A program made the translations under genes and the position numbers. From an uncultured Paracoccaceae bacterium (GTDB taxonomy: Bacteria; Pseudomonadota; Alphaproteobacteria; Rhodobacterales; Rhodobacteraceae): a stretch of 64,000 nucleotides of DNA. Position 1 is the stretch's first letter. Each line of letters opens with the position of its first letter. The stretch is from positions 496,001 to 560,000 of the forward strand of contig CATOSB010000001.1 in the NCBI GenBank assembly GCA_951812305.1. The letters are read 5' to 3'. Shown here one piece after another: positions 44,641-53,601 of the stretch. A model generated the notes under the pieces. The model saw only the letters and a program-made list of their open reading frames with translations. It searched no databases and was not told where the DNA came from.

Positions 44641-45617
44641 TAATCGCACCAACCCGCATTTACCAGGTCGTCGGAAGTTTCACCGCGCGCAACGAAGCCG
44701 ACCGTGTTTTCGGCACAGCACATGGACATTCTTAATGTGCTTTCCGGCGTAACGCCGGCTATGTGGGGAGAAAGGATAATACGGTCGCTTGTTGTAGCGT
44801 TGGTCGCGTTGCCGGGTGGTTCCACTGAAAACGTATCCAGTCCAGCACCGATTAAATGGCCGGCGTCGATCGCATTTACAAGTGCGGCCTCATCCACAAC
44901 CCCGCCCCGTGCAGCATTGATCAGGATGCTTCCCGGCCGCATTTGTGCGAGTGCCGTATCGTCGATCATATTTCGGGTGCTCTCGGTTAGCGGTACGTGC
45001 AGGCTGACTGCATCGCTGTCAGCCAGAGTTTGTTCCAAAGTCGCGCATGCGGTCACGTCCGCGGGGAATGGCTTTGTGCGTACTGGATCGTAGGCAACTA
45101 CGTTCATGCCGAAAGCCTGGGCCAGACTGGCGACACGTTCGCCGATTGCGCCGAAACCTATTACGCCAAGAGTTAGGCCGTGGAGTTCGCCGACATCCGG
45201 TGTCCCGGGGCGCCACCCTCCGGAGCGAACCAGTGAATCATGGTGAATAATGCGTTTTCGCACGGCTAGGAGCATTGCAAAGACATGCTCGGCGACAGAA
45301 ATTGCGTTTCGCCCCGGTGCCGCGAACACCGGGATGCCGCGACGCGTCGCCTCGGCAACGTCGATGTCGTCATATCCGGCGCCATGATTGGCGATGCATT
45401 TCAGGTTTGGGTTTGCGTCAAGGCAAGGCGGGTCGATAACGCCAGATCTTACGATCAGGGCATCCGGTCTGTGGGCCGCCATGAGTTCGATCAGTTCCGC
45501 CTGATCGGGATCCGGGCTGCTTTGAATGATCGCGAATCCGTTGGCCCGCAACAAGCCCACCGCCGGACGTAACAACGGCCATCCGGTGACCAACACTTTC
45601 AATTCAGCATCGCTCAA
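44619..45617 (-). CDS. D-isomer-specific 2-hydroxyacid dehydrogenase, C-terminus extended by IS630
   Basis: A 332-residue NAD-dependent dehydrogenase. The Rossmann motif GLTLGVIGFGAIGERVASLAQAFGMNVVAYDP, the substrate/catalytic Arg in LINAARGGVVDEAALVNAI, the Glu in VEPPGN and the His of LSPHIAGVTPES are all present. The likely reaction is reduction of a 2-oxoacid or oxidation of a D-2-hydroxyacid such as glycerate or a phosphoglycerate analogue. The native end is at Asp325; IS630 copy C replaced the TAG stop, adding seven residues (YTKGASK). Activity is probably kept. It overlaps the MttB-family gene by four bases. Confidence 0.9.
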   Translation of the reverse strand: MSDAELKVLVTGWPLLRPAVGLLRANGFAIIQSSPDPDQAELIELMAAHRPDALIVRSGVIDPPCLDANPNLKCIANHGAGYDDIDVAEATRRGIPVFAAPGRNAISVAEHVFAMLLAVRKRIIHHDSLVRSGGWRPGTPDVGELHGLTLGVIGFGAIGERVASLAQAFGMNVVAYDPVRTKPFPADVTACATLEQTLADSDAVSLHVPLTESTRNMIDDTALAQMRPGSILINAARGGVVDEAALVNAIDAGHLIGAGLDTFSVEPPGNATNATTSDRIILSPHIAGVTPESTLRMSMCCAENTVGFVARGETSDDLVNAGWCDYTKGASK

Positions 45618-47170
45618 CTTACCGCGCCGGGGATTTCGCGTTCGCGCCGCTCGACAAAATCGCGCAAGGCCTCGCGTTGCGCTTCGTCAATTACCGGCCG
45701 TTCCTCTTCGTATCTTTCCAACATGTTTCGGCACCACGCGCGGCCCCGTTCGCTGACCGACATCGATCCGCCGGCATTCCACGTTTCAAACCGTTCATTG
45801 TCCTGAACGTCGTCGAGAAACGGCATATGCGCGCGGGTGTAGTCTTCGTCAAAGAAATGGCCGCCGGGGCCGACTTTGGCGAGATCGCCGAGCGCGACAT
45901 CAATGTCGTCAAACGAGACACCGCCGAGCATGGTCTGGAAGCTGAGGATCTGTTGCGCGTCTGCGGCCAGTTTGCCCATCGAAATGCAAAGCGAGCCTTC
46001 GATGGTGCCGCCGCAATGGGTCAGCAGATTACAGCCGCCGAGAATGGCTGGATAGACTTTCAGGATCGAGTCGTAACCGGCGTAAAGGTCGTCTTGTTTC
46101 GAACCGGACTTGGCACCGTTCGTCCGCCACGGCACGCCGTAAAACCGCGCCATCTGGCCGAAAATATACATGATCAAAGAAACTTCGGGCGACCCGAATG
46201 TGGGTGATCCGCTTTTCATGTAAACGCCCATCGGTGCGACGCCCATGACGGCGCGGCAGCCCGGGCGAATGATCTGGGTGAGGGCAAGACCGGCGAGCAC
46301 CTCGGCGATGATCTGGGCGGTTGCGGCCAGCGAATGCACCGGGGTTGAAGCGCCAAACAAGACAAAGGGCGACATCAGCAACGCCTGGTTTTCGGCGGCA
46401 TAGACCCGGATGGCGTCGAGCTGTGTTTTGTCCCAGACCAGTGGTGAATTGCAGTTGAAGATTGCCTTCATCACCACGTCGCTGTCCATGCGATCCGCGC
46501 CAAAGACCAATCGTGCCATCTCGACACTGTCGCGCGCCTGATAGTCGGACTGCGGCGAACCCATGATTGGCTTATCGGTCGTCAGAAAGCTGGATTCGAC
46601 CATGTGGAGATGCCGATGCGGCACGGCCACGTCCATCGGCTCCAGCGTATAACCGCCGTTATAGTGGATCGCCGGATTGACATGGTGCAGCTTCATCAAC
46701 ATGCGCATGTCTTCGGCAGTCGCCTGACGGCGCACACCGTCGAGATCAATCAGATTTGGCGTGCCATAGGCGGGGCCGAAGATCATGTTGCGCCCGCCGA
46801 TACGGACAGACCGGTCTGGATTGCGGGCGTGATAGTCGAATTCTTCGGGGATCGAGGCAATCAGCTTACGGATCAATTCGCGAGGAATGCGGATGCGGTG
46901 GCCGTCGACTTCTGCGCCGGCGTCTTTCCAAATGGCGGCGGATGCGTCGTCGCGGAATTCCACACCTGTGGTTTCCAATATTCCCATCGCGTAATCGTCG
47001 ATAGCTTCCAACCCGTCTGTGGACAGCACCTCATATGACGGGATGTTTCGCATCGTGGTCGGTGGATAGACGATCGGAGCCTTTAGTCGTGCTTGCCTGC
47101 GTCCGGCGGCACCGCCGGATCGCGCGCGGCGACCACGGCTTGTGCGGGGTTCGGCTGTCGTGTCGACCAT
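45614..47170 (-). CDS. Trimethylamine methyltransferase (MttB) family protein, non-pyrrolysine
   Basis: A 518-residue member of the MttB superfamily, corrinoid-dependent methyltransferases acting on quaternary or tertiary methylamines. Recognised by IYHPPTT-like opening then NIPSYEVLSTDGLEAIDDYAMGILETTGVEFRD, and later FGPAYGTPNLIDLDG, GASTPVHSLAATAQIIAEVLAGLALTQIIRPGC and GGCNLLTHCGGTIEGSL. The frame has no in-frame TAG, so it lacks pyrrolysine and belongs with the MtgB-like glycine-betaine/carnitine-type or unknown-substrate branch. No corrinoid protein is adjacent. GGAGGGCGAATACAA precedes ATG 47170. It forms a unit with the dehydrogenase downstream. Confidence 0.88.
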   Translation of the reverse strand: MVDTTAEPRTSRGRRARSGGAAGRRQARLKAPIVYPPTTMRNIPSYEVLSTDGLEAIDDYAMGILETTGVEFRDDASAAIWKDAGAEVDGHRIRIPRELIRKLIASIPEEFDYHARNPDRSVRIGGRNMIFGPAYGTPNLIDLDGVRRQATAEDMRMLMKLHHVNPAIHYNGGYTLEPMDVAVPHRHLHMVESSFLTTDKPIMGSPQSDYQARDSVEMARLVFGADRMDSDVVMKAIFNCNSPLVWDKTQLDAIRVYAAENQALLMSPFVLFGASTPVHSLAATAQIIAEVLAGLALTQIIRPGCRAVMGVAPMGVYMKSGSPTFGSPEVSLIMYIFGQMARFYGVPWRTNGAKSGSKQDDLYAGYDSILKVYPAILGGCNLLTHCGGTIEGSLCISMGKLAADAQQILSFQTMLGGVSFDDIDVALGDLAKVGPGGHFFDEDYTRAHMPFLDDVQDNERFETWNAGGSMSVSERGRAWCRNMLERYEEERPVIDEAQREALRDFVERREREIPGAVS

Positions 47171-47259
47171 TTGTATTCGCCCTCCAAGGTGCCGAAGTAT
47201 CCCGCCGCGACGTCATTCCGACAATCTCAGAAATTATTGCGCTGGTGAGAAACACCTGA

Positions 47260-48050
47260 TTACGCAATATCGCCGCTTTCTGGCATTCCAGCGCTTGCAC
47301 CTGGACTGCGCAATTCCCTTTGAATCCAATCGCTGAAGTCAGCAACCAAACGCGATGGTGTCGCGACATCGGGCTGGCACAGGTAATACCCGTGCTGCGG
47401 CAATTCCTCGGTCTCAATCGCGGGAACCAGAACGCCACTTTCCAGAAATTGTTGCATCAACGGGGCGCCGAGCAAACCGATCCCCTGCCCATCCAGAACG
47501 GCCTGAACGAAATTGATGTATGAATCATAAGAACTCATGCGGATCCGGCTGCCCAGCACGGCGCCTTTGTCGCGGAAATAATTCGTCCAGATCGAAGACG
47601 GATCGAACGCGCTTTCAAATTCCAAAAGTGGGACGTTGGCCAGGTCGGAAAGGGTCTGAAACGGCCCATAGTTGTTGTAGAATGCTTGACTGCAAAGCGG
47701 AGCAATTCTTTGCCTTTGCAATAAAACACTTTTGGAGCCCGGCCAGTTCCCTGTGCCGTAACGGATCGCAATATCTACGTCATATTGGACCAGATTGATG
47801 ACATCGTGGGAAACCAGCAGGCGAAAATCGGCGCTGGGATGAATGCGGCGATAGCGGCCGATATTGGGCATCAGCCAATAGGTCGACACGCCGGACGTCG
47901 TGGAGATCGTGATGAGGCTGTCTTCCTTGGTGTTCTCAATCGCCTCGATCTCATCCATGATCGACTGAAACCCAGAGTGAACGGTGCGCGACAGCTTTCG
48001 ACCGGCGCGGGTCAATTCAATGCTGCTTTGACCACGGGCGAACAGCTCGT
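47260..48050 (-). pseudogene. LysR-type regulator lacking its DNA-binding domain (cut by IS256)
   Basis: The remaining 260 or so codons begin at ELFARGQSSIELTRAGRKL, the junction between the wing of the helix-turn-helix and the linker helix of GcvA-like LysR regulators. The effector domain is complete (LITISTTSGVSTYWLMPNIGRYRR, VDIAIRYGTGNWPG, GQGIGLLGAPLMQQFLESGVLV). The first 60 or so codons, which carry the whole DNA-binding domain, are missing; the IS256 end begins directly at 48051. It presumably regulated the MttB gene that follows. No DNA-binding regulator can be made from this locus. Confidence 0.85.
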
Positions 48051-49435
48051 GAGTTATGGCTGAATCTGGTGTTCGCGTGGTTTGAGTGTTGGCGGTGCAT
48101 CTGTTGGATTGTTTTTGCAAAAACCCAATCCGACCCAAGAAGGACGCACCACCATGGACGAGACTAACATCGTTGAATTTGCCGGTCGAGAGGTCAGCCT
48201 TGATCCGTTGACTGAGCTTTTGCGCACGGGCGCGCAGGCTCTGATCCAAGCCGCCGTTCAAACTGAGCTTGCGGAATTGATGGATCGCTTTGCTCACCTC
48301 AAAACACCAGACGGGCGCGCCGGGGTGGTACGTAATGGCAGTCATCCCGCCCGTGAAATCCAAACGGGTGTTGGACCTGTGACCGTAGAGATTCCAAAGA
48401 TACGCTCGAAAACCGGCAAGCCAGTGAGTTTCCGCTCCGCGCTCGTACCGCCCTACGTGCGCAAGACCAAGACGCTGCAGGCTGCGATCCCCTGGCTCTA
48501 CCTCAAAGGCATTTCCACTGGCGAAATGGGAACGGCGCTGAAGGGTTTGCTCGGGGCTAATGCCACCGGATTTTCGGCCAAAACAGTTGCCAGATTGAAG
48601 GCCGAATGGGCCGCTGAATACAGGGCGTGGCGCACCGCAGACCTGTCCCAAGACGAGTGGGTCTACATCTGGGCCGACGGTATTCACAGTGGCTTACGCG
48701 GCGAGGATCACAAGTTGCGCGCGCTGGTCGTGATCGGCGTAAATACCCGTGGTCAGAAACAATTTCTGGCAATCGAGGACGGCACTCGTGAAAGCACACA
48801 GAGCTGGAGGGAGGTTCTAATCGGCCTCAGAGAACGCGGTCTCAACACTCCAAAATTGGCCATCGGAGACGGTGCTCTGGGATTCTGGGCCGCTCTTGAA
48901 GAAACCTATCCGGGCACACCTCAACAACGCTGCTGGGTGCATAAGACGGGCAACGTCCTCAACTGTTTTCCCAAGTCCACCCAGCCAAAAGCCAAAACGA
49001 TGCTGCACGATATCTGGCGCGCTGAAACGCGCAAGTCAGCTGAACAAGCGTTCAATCTCTTCGTGAAAACGTTTGAAGACAAGTACCCCAAAGCCACCGC
49101 CTCGCTTCAGAAAGATCGAACCGAACTGCTGGCATTCTACGATTTTCCCGCAATGCATTGGCAAAGCATCCGAACGACCAATCCAATTGAATCCGCCTTT
49201 GCCACGATCCGTCATCGCACCAAGCGCTCAAAGGGCTGTCTGGCCCGCGACGGCATGCTCCACATGATCTTCAAACTGGGGCAGTGCGCCGAACAAAACT
49301 GGCGCAAACTTCGCGGCTTCAATCATCTCGCCGACGTCATCCAAGGCGTCAATTTCAAAGACGGCATCAAGCAAACCCAGACCGAAACCGCCGCCGCATG
49401 AAAGATCCCGCAAACACCAGATTTGACAATAACTC
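48051..49435 (+). mobile_element. IS256-family insertion sequence (about 1385 bp)
   Basis: Inverted ends start with GAGTTAT at both sides and continue into the shared AATCTGGTGTT-y-GCG stretch (left 48051; right end 49435). The flanking octamers differ (CAGCTCGT at the left, GACGGCCC at the right), so the 8-bp target repeat expected for IS256 is missing. The genes on the two sides are unrelated and each is truncated at the element, which fits a deletion or recombination between two IS copies. Confidence 0.8.
48154..49401 (+). CDS. IS256-family transposase (mutator type)
   Basis: A DDE transposase of about 415 residues when begun at ATG 48154, which follows the GAAGGACGCACCACC stretch; upstream codons belong to the IS end. 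Domain: LLRTGAQALIQAAVQTELAELMDRFAH, GVGPVTVEIPKIRSKTG, then the catalytic core WVYIWADGIHSGLRG, LAIGDGALGFWAALEETYPGTPQQRCWVHKTGNVLN and RTTNPIESAFATIRHRTKRSKG. These are the three acidic positions of the mutator type. Full-length. Confidence 0.93.
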   Translation: MDETNIVEFAGREVSLDPLTELLRTGAQALIQAAVQTELAELMDRFAHLKTPDGRAGVVRNGSHPAREIQTGVGPVTVEIPKIRSKTGKPVSFRSALVPPYVRKTKTLQAAIPWLYLKGISTGEMGTALKGLLGANATGFSAKTVARLKAEWAAEYRAWRTADLSQDEWVYIWADGIHSGLRGEDHKLRALVVIGVNTRGQKQFLAIEDGTRESTQSWREVLIGLRERGLNTPKLAIGDGALGFWAALEETYPGTPQQRCWVHKTGNVLNCFPKSTQPKAKTMLHDIWRAETRKSAEQAFNLFVKTFEDKYPKATASLQKDRTELLAFYDFPAMHWQSIRTTNPIESAFATIRHRTKRSKGCLARDGMLHMIFKLGQCAEQNWRKLRGFNHLADVIQGVNFKDGIKQTQTETAAA

Positions 49436-49820
49436 GACGGCCCATCCGCTCCTCCAAAGAAATGTCATTCAGCGCGCCGATACATATTATCCGGATGGCA
49501 ATGCGGAACCACATGTTCACATGCACAACGGTGGCGACACTTTTACCGCCATCGGTCACGGCCATAAGACGTTGCGTGACAATAGCGGCGTGCGCCGTGG
49601 CGCCATTTTAGAAGCCTATCAGACGTTACAAGGGTATAATACGCAACGGGCGAGGAATATCATCACCTGGATGGTCGCCCGATACGGTGTTCCCGTACCA
49701 ACCGACGACAGCGACGATTCAGATTCCGGCGAGAACCTCGACAAGGACTGGCTCGATAAAGAACAGGACAACACGCCTTCGGGCAGCGCCCCAAGCGGTT
49801 TCAGTTATGGAAGCAACAGC

Positions 49821-51421
49821 GTAACTCCCAAGCACCCTGTCCGATAGGGTTGCGGGGTTTTGTTCCGTCAGAGCCGTGCGATGATCTGAGGTGGTGACAG
49901 GGTCAGGATTTCCAGGATGTTGAACCGGTGTTTTCTGGCCGTCGAGATGACGGACCTGATGTCGGCGAAGACCCGCGCGCCCTCGAGGGTGCGGAAGGTG
50001 CCCGAGATTTTCATGCGCAGCTTCATCATGCGCAGGTCCTGTTCGGCCTGATTGTTTGTGAATGGGACCGCGAAGTCGGCGATGAATCGCAAAACGTCAT
50101 CGCGGTAGTCACGCAGGCGGAGGAGCAGGTTGTGGCCTGGCCGCCTGGCTTTTCGGCCGCGGGTGCCGGGGCTTTTGGCCAGCGGGGGCTGGCGTTCGTG
50201 GAAGGCGAGCCCCTTGGCGAGGATCGCCATGTATCTGGTGACGATACCCTGGCGAACCAGTTCCGGGAGTTCGGTCTCGCCTTGATCCTGAGCCGCGCAT
50301 CTGAGCTGATTGGCGCTATGAAGCACTGCGCTCATCTCCGTCGCCCAAGGCTCTTTTTCGATCTCTTCGATGGCCTTGAGTTCGCGCAAGTGATGCGCCC
50401 CGCAGAGGGCGTGGGCGTCCACTCCGCTCATATGGGCGTAGTAGGGTTTCCAGTGATCATGAATGATCGTCCCGCCGGTCAGGAAGGTTGGAACAGCACC
50501 GCGTTTGGCGCTGATGCGGTAATGGGTGAAGGCGGTATCGCAGATCGTGTGCAGCCAGTGCAGCTTGCCGGCAACACGAAGTCCGGTCTCGTCCAGATGC
50601 CGAACGCCGCCTTCGGCAAGCCGGGCGAGAATGTGTTCAACCACGACACCCATCTTATTTGCCGCGCCGCGCGTCCAGTTGGTCACGCTGGCCGCGCACA
50701 AGCTGGTGGCCCCAAACAGGTCGCGCATAAGCTGGCAGACCCGATCCTCGGGTATCAGCTGCTGAACATTGCAATAGACCGCCACTGCCCGCATGCGCGT
50801 GCCATATTGCACATGCGCGGCCACGCCATCGGGAAAGCCAGCCGTCGTCGTGGCTCGACAATGGTCGCAACAATAAACCGCCGCCTGATGCTCGGTGACC
50901 TCCAGGCGTGGCGCAGGCAAGTCGAACACCTGACGCTTCTCGATCCCTTTCACCATCTCCGCCGTCAGGGCGCTCTGACAGGCGCTGCAATGCGTCGCCT
51001 CATGCCGTTCGACAAAGTCGGGTGTTGACGTCTGGCGCAGGGTGTCGCCCCGGTGGCCAACTTGGCCGCCACTTTTCTTTCCGGATTTGCCACGCAGGCT
51101 GCGCGGGGCTGGCTTCTTCAGGCCATCACTTGAAGGGGGCTTGCTGCTATTGCTGCTGTTCTTGGCCAACTGTCGGCGCAGGTCCGTGATCTCTTCCGCC
51201 ATGCTCGCCAACGCAGCTTCAAGCTCAGCGATCCGACGCAGAGCCGTGGCGAGAAGTTGTTCAAGGGCGGCAACCTGATCCATCCCACCACTGATTCAGA
51301 GAAATCAACCCGGCGCCACAGAATTCAGACAAGAAAGAAAAAAAACACGCGCAAAATGGCAAATTCGACTCACCATAAAACTGACAATAACACTCAAACG
51401 TGGGGGGTGCTTGGGAGTTAC
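49821..51421 (-). mobile_element. IS66-type single-gene insertion sequence, copy 2 (1601 bp)
   Basis: Same inverted ends as copy 1 and a perfect 8-bp target repeat GCAACAGC (49813-49820 and 51422-51429). It differs from copy 1 by two extra A in the poly-A tract near 51340 and by at least one substitution in the transposase gene, so the two copies separated recently. Confidence 0.95.
49868..51283 (-). CDS. IS66-family transposase (TnpC type), copy 2
   Basis: 471 residues, the same protein as in copy 1 except for Gln in place of Arg in LAFHERQPPLAKS. All core motifs (HLDETGLRV, CGAHHLREL, NNQAEQDLRMMK) are intact. No nonsense or frameshift change. Confidence 0.95.
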   Translation of the reverse strand: MDQVAALEQLLATALRRIAELEAALASMAEEITDLRRQLAKNSSNSSKPPSSDGLKKPAPRSLRGKSGKKSGGQVGHRGDTLRQTSTPDFVERHEATHCSACQSALTAEMVKGIEKRQVFDLPAPRLEVTEHQAAVYCCDHCRATTTAGFPDGVAAHVQYGTRMRAVAVYCNVQQLIPEDRVCQLMRDLFGATSLCAASVTNWTRGAANKMGVVVEHILARLAEGGVRHLDETGLRVAGKLHWLHTICDTAFTHYRISAKRGAVPTFLTGGTIIHDHWKPYYAHMSGVDAHALCGAHHLRELKAIEEIEKEPWATEMSAVLHSANQLRCAAQDQGETELPELVRQGIVTRYMAILAKGLAFHERQPPLAKSPGTRGRKARRPGHNLLLRLRDYRDDVLRFIADFAVPFTNNQAEQDLRMMKLRMKISGTFRTLEGARVFADIRSVISTARKHRFNILEILTLSPPQIIARL

Positions 51422-51525
51422 GCAACAGCAACAAATTGAAGTGAGGCGTTCAAAGCGGACGCTGCGCCGACCGATTGGCGAAGATGTGGCATCGCCAAAG
51501 CTTTGAGGCGGCTTCAGAAAGCGTG

Positions 51526-53220
51526 CTAGCCATCCGAAAATTCGTTCGCCAGATAGGCAATGATCTGGCCCAAATCGTCCTCTGTGATGCCGTGTTTCTT
51601 TGCCGTGCTTCTGGTTGTTTCCCAAAGTTCGTTGAGCCAATCTTCTTCTGACTTGCCTTCGGTGAATTGTGCGTCCGTGCCAAGGCGTTTTGAAAGGGCG
51701 CTGAAAATTTCGAATTCGGTTTTCACATGTTCTGGCGGTGGTACAATTTGCGGTGTCGGCAGCAGGTAATTGTCGCGCCTTCCCGATACGAAATCCCGCC
51801 GTTCCTCTGGTGCCGCGACAGGCAAAACGATATCGGCATGGCGTGCGGTTTGGGTCCAGTTGATTTCGTTCACGACGTTCGTCTCGGGGCATTGGAACGC
51901 GCGGTGAAGACGGTTCAAATCCTGATGGTGGTGAAACGGGTTTCCGCCTGCCCACCACATCAACCGGATATCCGGGAAAGTCAGATCCGCTCCATTGTAT
52001 TGATACGTTTCGCCGGGATGGAGAAGCATGTCGGCGCTCATCGCGACGGGAATATAGTCGCTGATCGGGTTTTTTCCCTGTGGCAAGACTCCGGGCCGGA
52101 ACAGCCGTTCAGTTATCCCCGTTGATCCATTGGCGGCATAGCCGATTGTGTAACCGCCACCGGGCAGCCCGATTTGCCCGATCATTGCGGCGAGCGCGAC
52201 ACACATCCACAGAGGCTGTTCGCCCCAATCGGCCCTTTGCAATCCCGCGGCGCAAGTGATCATGGTGCGCGTTCCGGCCATTTCGCGGGCGAGAGATTTA
52301 ATTCGATCCGCCGATACACCGGATTGTTCAGCCGCCCAAATCGCGTCCTTTGCCACGCCGTCGGTTTGGCCCAGAATGTAGGCTTCAAGCGCCTCAAAGC
52401 CGACAGTGTAGCGATCCAAAAACGCGGTGTCGTGCAAGCCTTCAATCAACAGGGTGTGCGCCAGGCCCATCATGACCGCCACATCCGTGCCGGGACGGGG
52501 TGGCAACCATTCGGCATCAAGAGGCGCATCTATGTCCGAGCGGAGCGGGCTGATATTCACGAACTTCACCCCGGCGTCGCGACAGGCCTTCAATTCGTCC
52601 GTTGCGCGGTGCTGGGTGATCCCGCCATCGGTGACTTGAAATGCCCGACGGGCCAAGCCGCCAAAAGACACGACAAGCTGACCGTGCCTGGCGATCATGG
52701 AAAACCGCGTTGCACGGTTCACGTGGTCACGGAAGTCCCCCACGATATGGGGCATCAGAACCAACGCGGCATTGTAACTGTAATTGCCTTTCGAGCTTAC
52801 AAATCCGCCGATCGTATTCAGGAAGCGCTTTAGTTGGCTTTGCGGGTGATGGAATCTTCCGGCGCTTCCCCACCCATATGATCCGCCAAATATTGAACCG
52901 TTTCCGTACACTTCGCACACGCGATTTAGATCCCCGGCCAGTAAATCAAGCGCTCGATCCCAGGAAACTTCGACAAACGGCTCACGTCCGCGTGAATCTC
53001 CCGATGGCCCCGGCCCGTTTTCAAGCCAGCCTTTGCGGATAGCAGGCTTGAGCACGCGGGCCTTACCCGAAAGACCTGCAGCAATATTGTCGTTGATCAG
53101 CGAAGGGTCAGGATCCTCCGAGTGGGCGCCAACATTCTCAATCCGACCGTCGCGCACGGTCGCAATGCCGATCCCCCAATGGTTGGCAGTTAGGCCAGAT
53201 TTCGCGGGTAATTTGGGCAT
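51526..53220 (-). CDS. Molybdopterin oxidoreductase of the BisC/TorA type, C-terminally short
   Basis: 564 residues matching the N-terminal three quarters of biotin-sulfoxide/TMAO reductases: ANHWGIGIATVRDGRI, the FGGSYGWGSAGRFHHPQSQLKRFLN block with the Mo-ligand Ser, PPRPGTDVAVMMGLAHTLL, GGYTIGYAANGSTG and WWAGGNPFHHHQDLNRLHRAF. There is no Fe-S cysteine cluster, as expected for this family. Members are usually 750 residues or more; the C-terminal molybdopterin-dinucleotide domain is missing and the sequence ends in HGITEDDLGQIIAYLANEFSDG. That tail resembles the last helix of c-type cytochromes rather than this family. I regard the gene as truncated and probably inactive. There is no Tat signal. 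Confidence 0.8.
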   Translation of the reverse strand: MPKLPAKSGLTANHWGIGIATVRDGRIENVGAHSEDPDPSLINDNIAAGLSGKARVLKPAIRKGWLENGPGPSGDSRGREPFVEVSWDRALDLLAGDLNRVCEVYGNGSIFGGSYGWGSAGRFHHPQSQLKRFLNTIGGFVSSKGNYSYNAALVLMPHIVGDFRDHVNRATRFSMIARHGQLVVSFGGLARRAFQVTDGGITQHRATDELKACRDAGVKFVNISPLRSDIDAPLDAEWLPPRPGTDVAVMMGLAHTLLIEGLHDTAFLDRYTVGFEALEAYILGQTDGVAKDAIWAAEQSGVSADRIKSLAREMAGTRTMITCAAGLQRADWGEQPLWMCVALAAMIGQIGLPGGGYTIGYAANGSTGITERLFRPGVLPQGKNPISDYIPVAMSADMLLHPGETYQYNGADLTFPDIRLMWWAGGNPFHHHQDLNRLHRAFQCPETNVVNEINWTQTARHADIVLPVAAPEERRDFVSGRRDNYLLPTPQIVPPPEHVKTEFEIFSALSKRLGTDAQFTEGKSEEDWLNELWETTRSTAKKHGITEDDLGQIIAYLANEFSDG

Positions 53221-53601
53221 CCATTGTTCCGCTATTTGTAACGCTTATTTAGCATATTGACACGCAAATGGCGGCGCATCATCAACTCTCAAAACCTCAG
53301 AAAAAGCGTTTTGGCAACCAGAAAAGCGGAATATGCGGCGTTCTCCTGTTCGGATGGAACAGGTGGTGCTTTCGCATTTTGAACCAGAGATGCTCCAGGT
53401 AACGCCAAGGCTTCTTGAACTGGATCACCTCTTTTCGGTCAATACAGGCGCGGCTGGGCATAGCTTTGTATTGGACACTCTCTATTGTCGCTTGGTGGTT
53501 GATTAGACCCGTTCGGGCCTTGTTGACTCATTTCGGAATTGCTGACAGTATCGTTATTTAGGCCGCTCGTGCCAATATATAGAACAATTGGGAGATTGGA
53601 A
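53221..53601. other. Intergenic region upstream of the amino-acid transporter
   Basis: No gene supported in 381 bases between the divergent oxidoreductase and binding-protein genes. It must hold the promoters of both. AT-rich stretches occur at 53232-53262 (near TTTAGCATATTGACACG) and 53520-53575; no operator could be assigned. Confidence 0.4.

Larger units (their letters stand above)
49436..51444 (+). pseudogene. Orphan gene 3-prime part of unknown family, split by IS66-type copy 2
   Basis: Downstream of IS256 a frame continues for about 130 codons: HPLLQRNVIQRADTYYPDG, AEPHVHMHNGGDTFTAIGHGHKTL, AYQTLQGYNTQRARNIITWMV, then an acidic, serine-rich tail (DDSDDSDSGENLDKDWLDKEQ). Removing the IS66 copy and one GCAACAGC repeat restores SYGSNSNKLK and a stop at 51442-51444. 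The 5-prime part is lost at the IS256 junction. I recognise no family; the VIQRA-then-His-rich layout recalls C-terminal domains attached to contractile-injection or DUF4157-type proteins, but that is a weak resemblance. Confidence 0.55.

Noticed and set aside
45614..47170. Pyrrolysine-containing MttB
   Set aside because: The reading frame is continuous without an internal TAG, so it belongs to the non-pyrrolysine branch.
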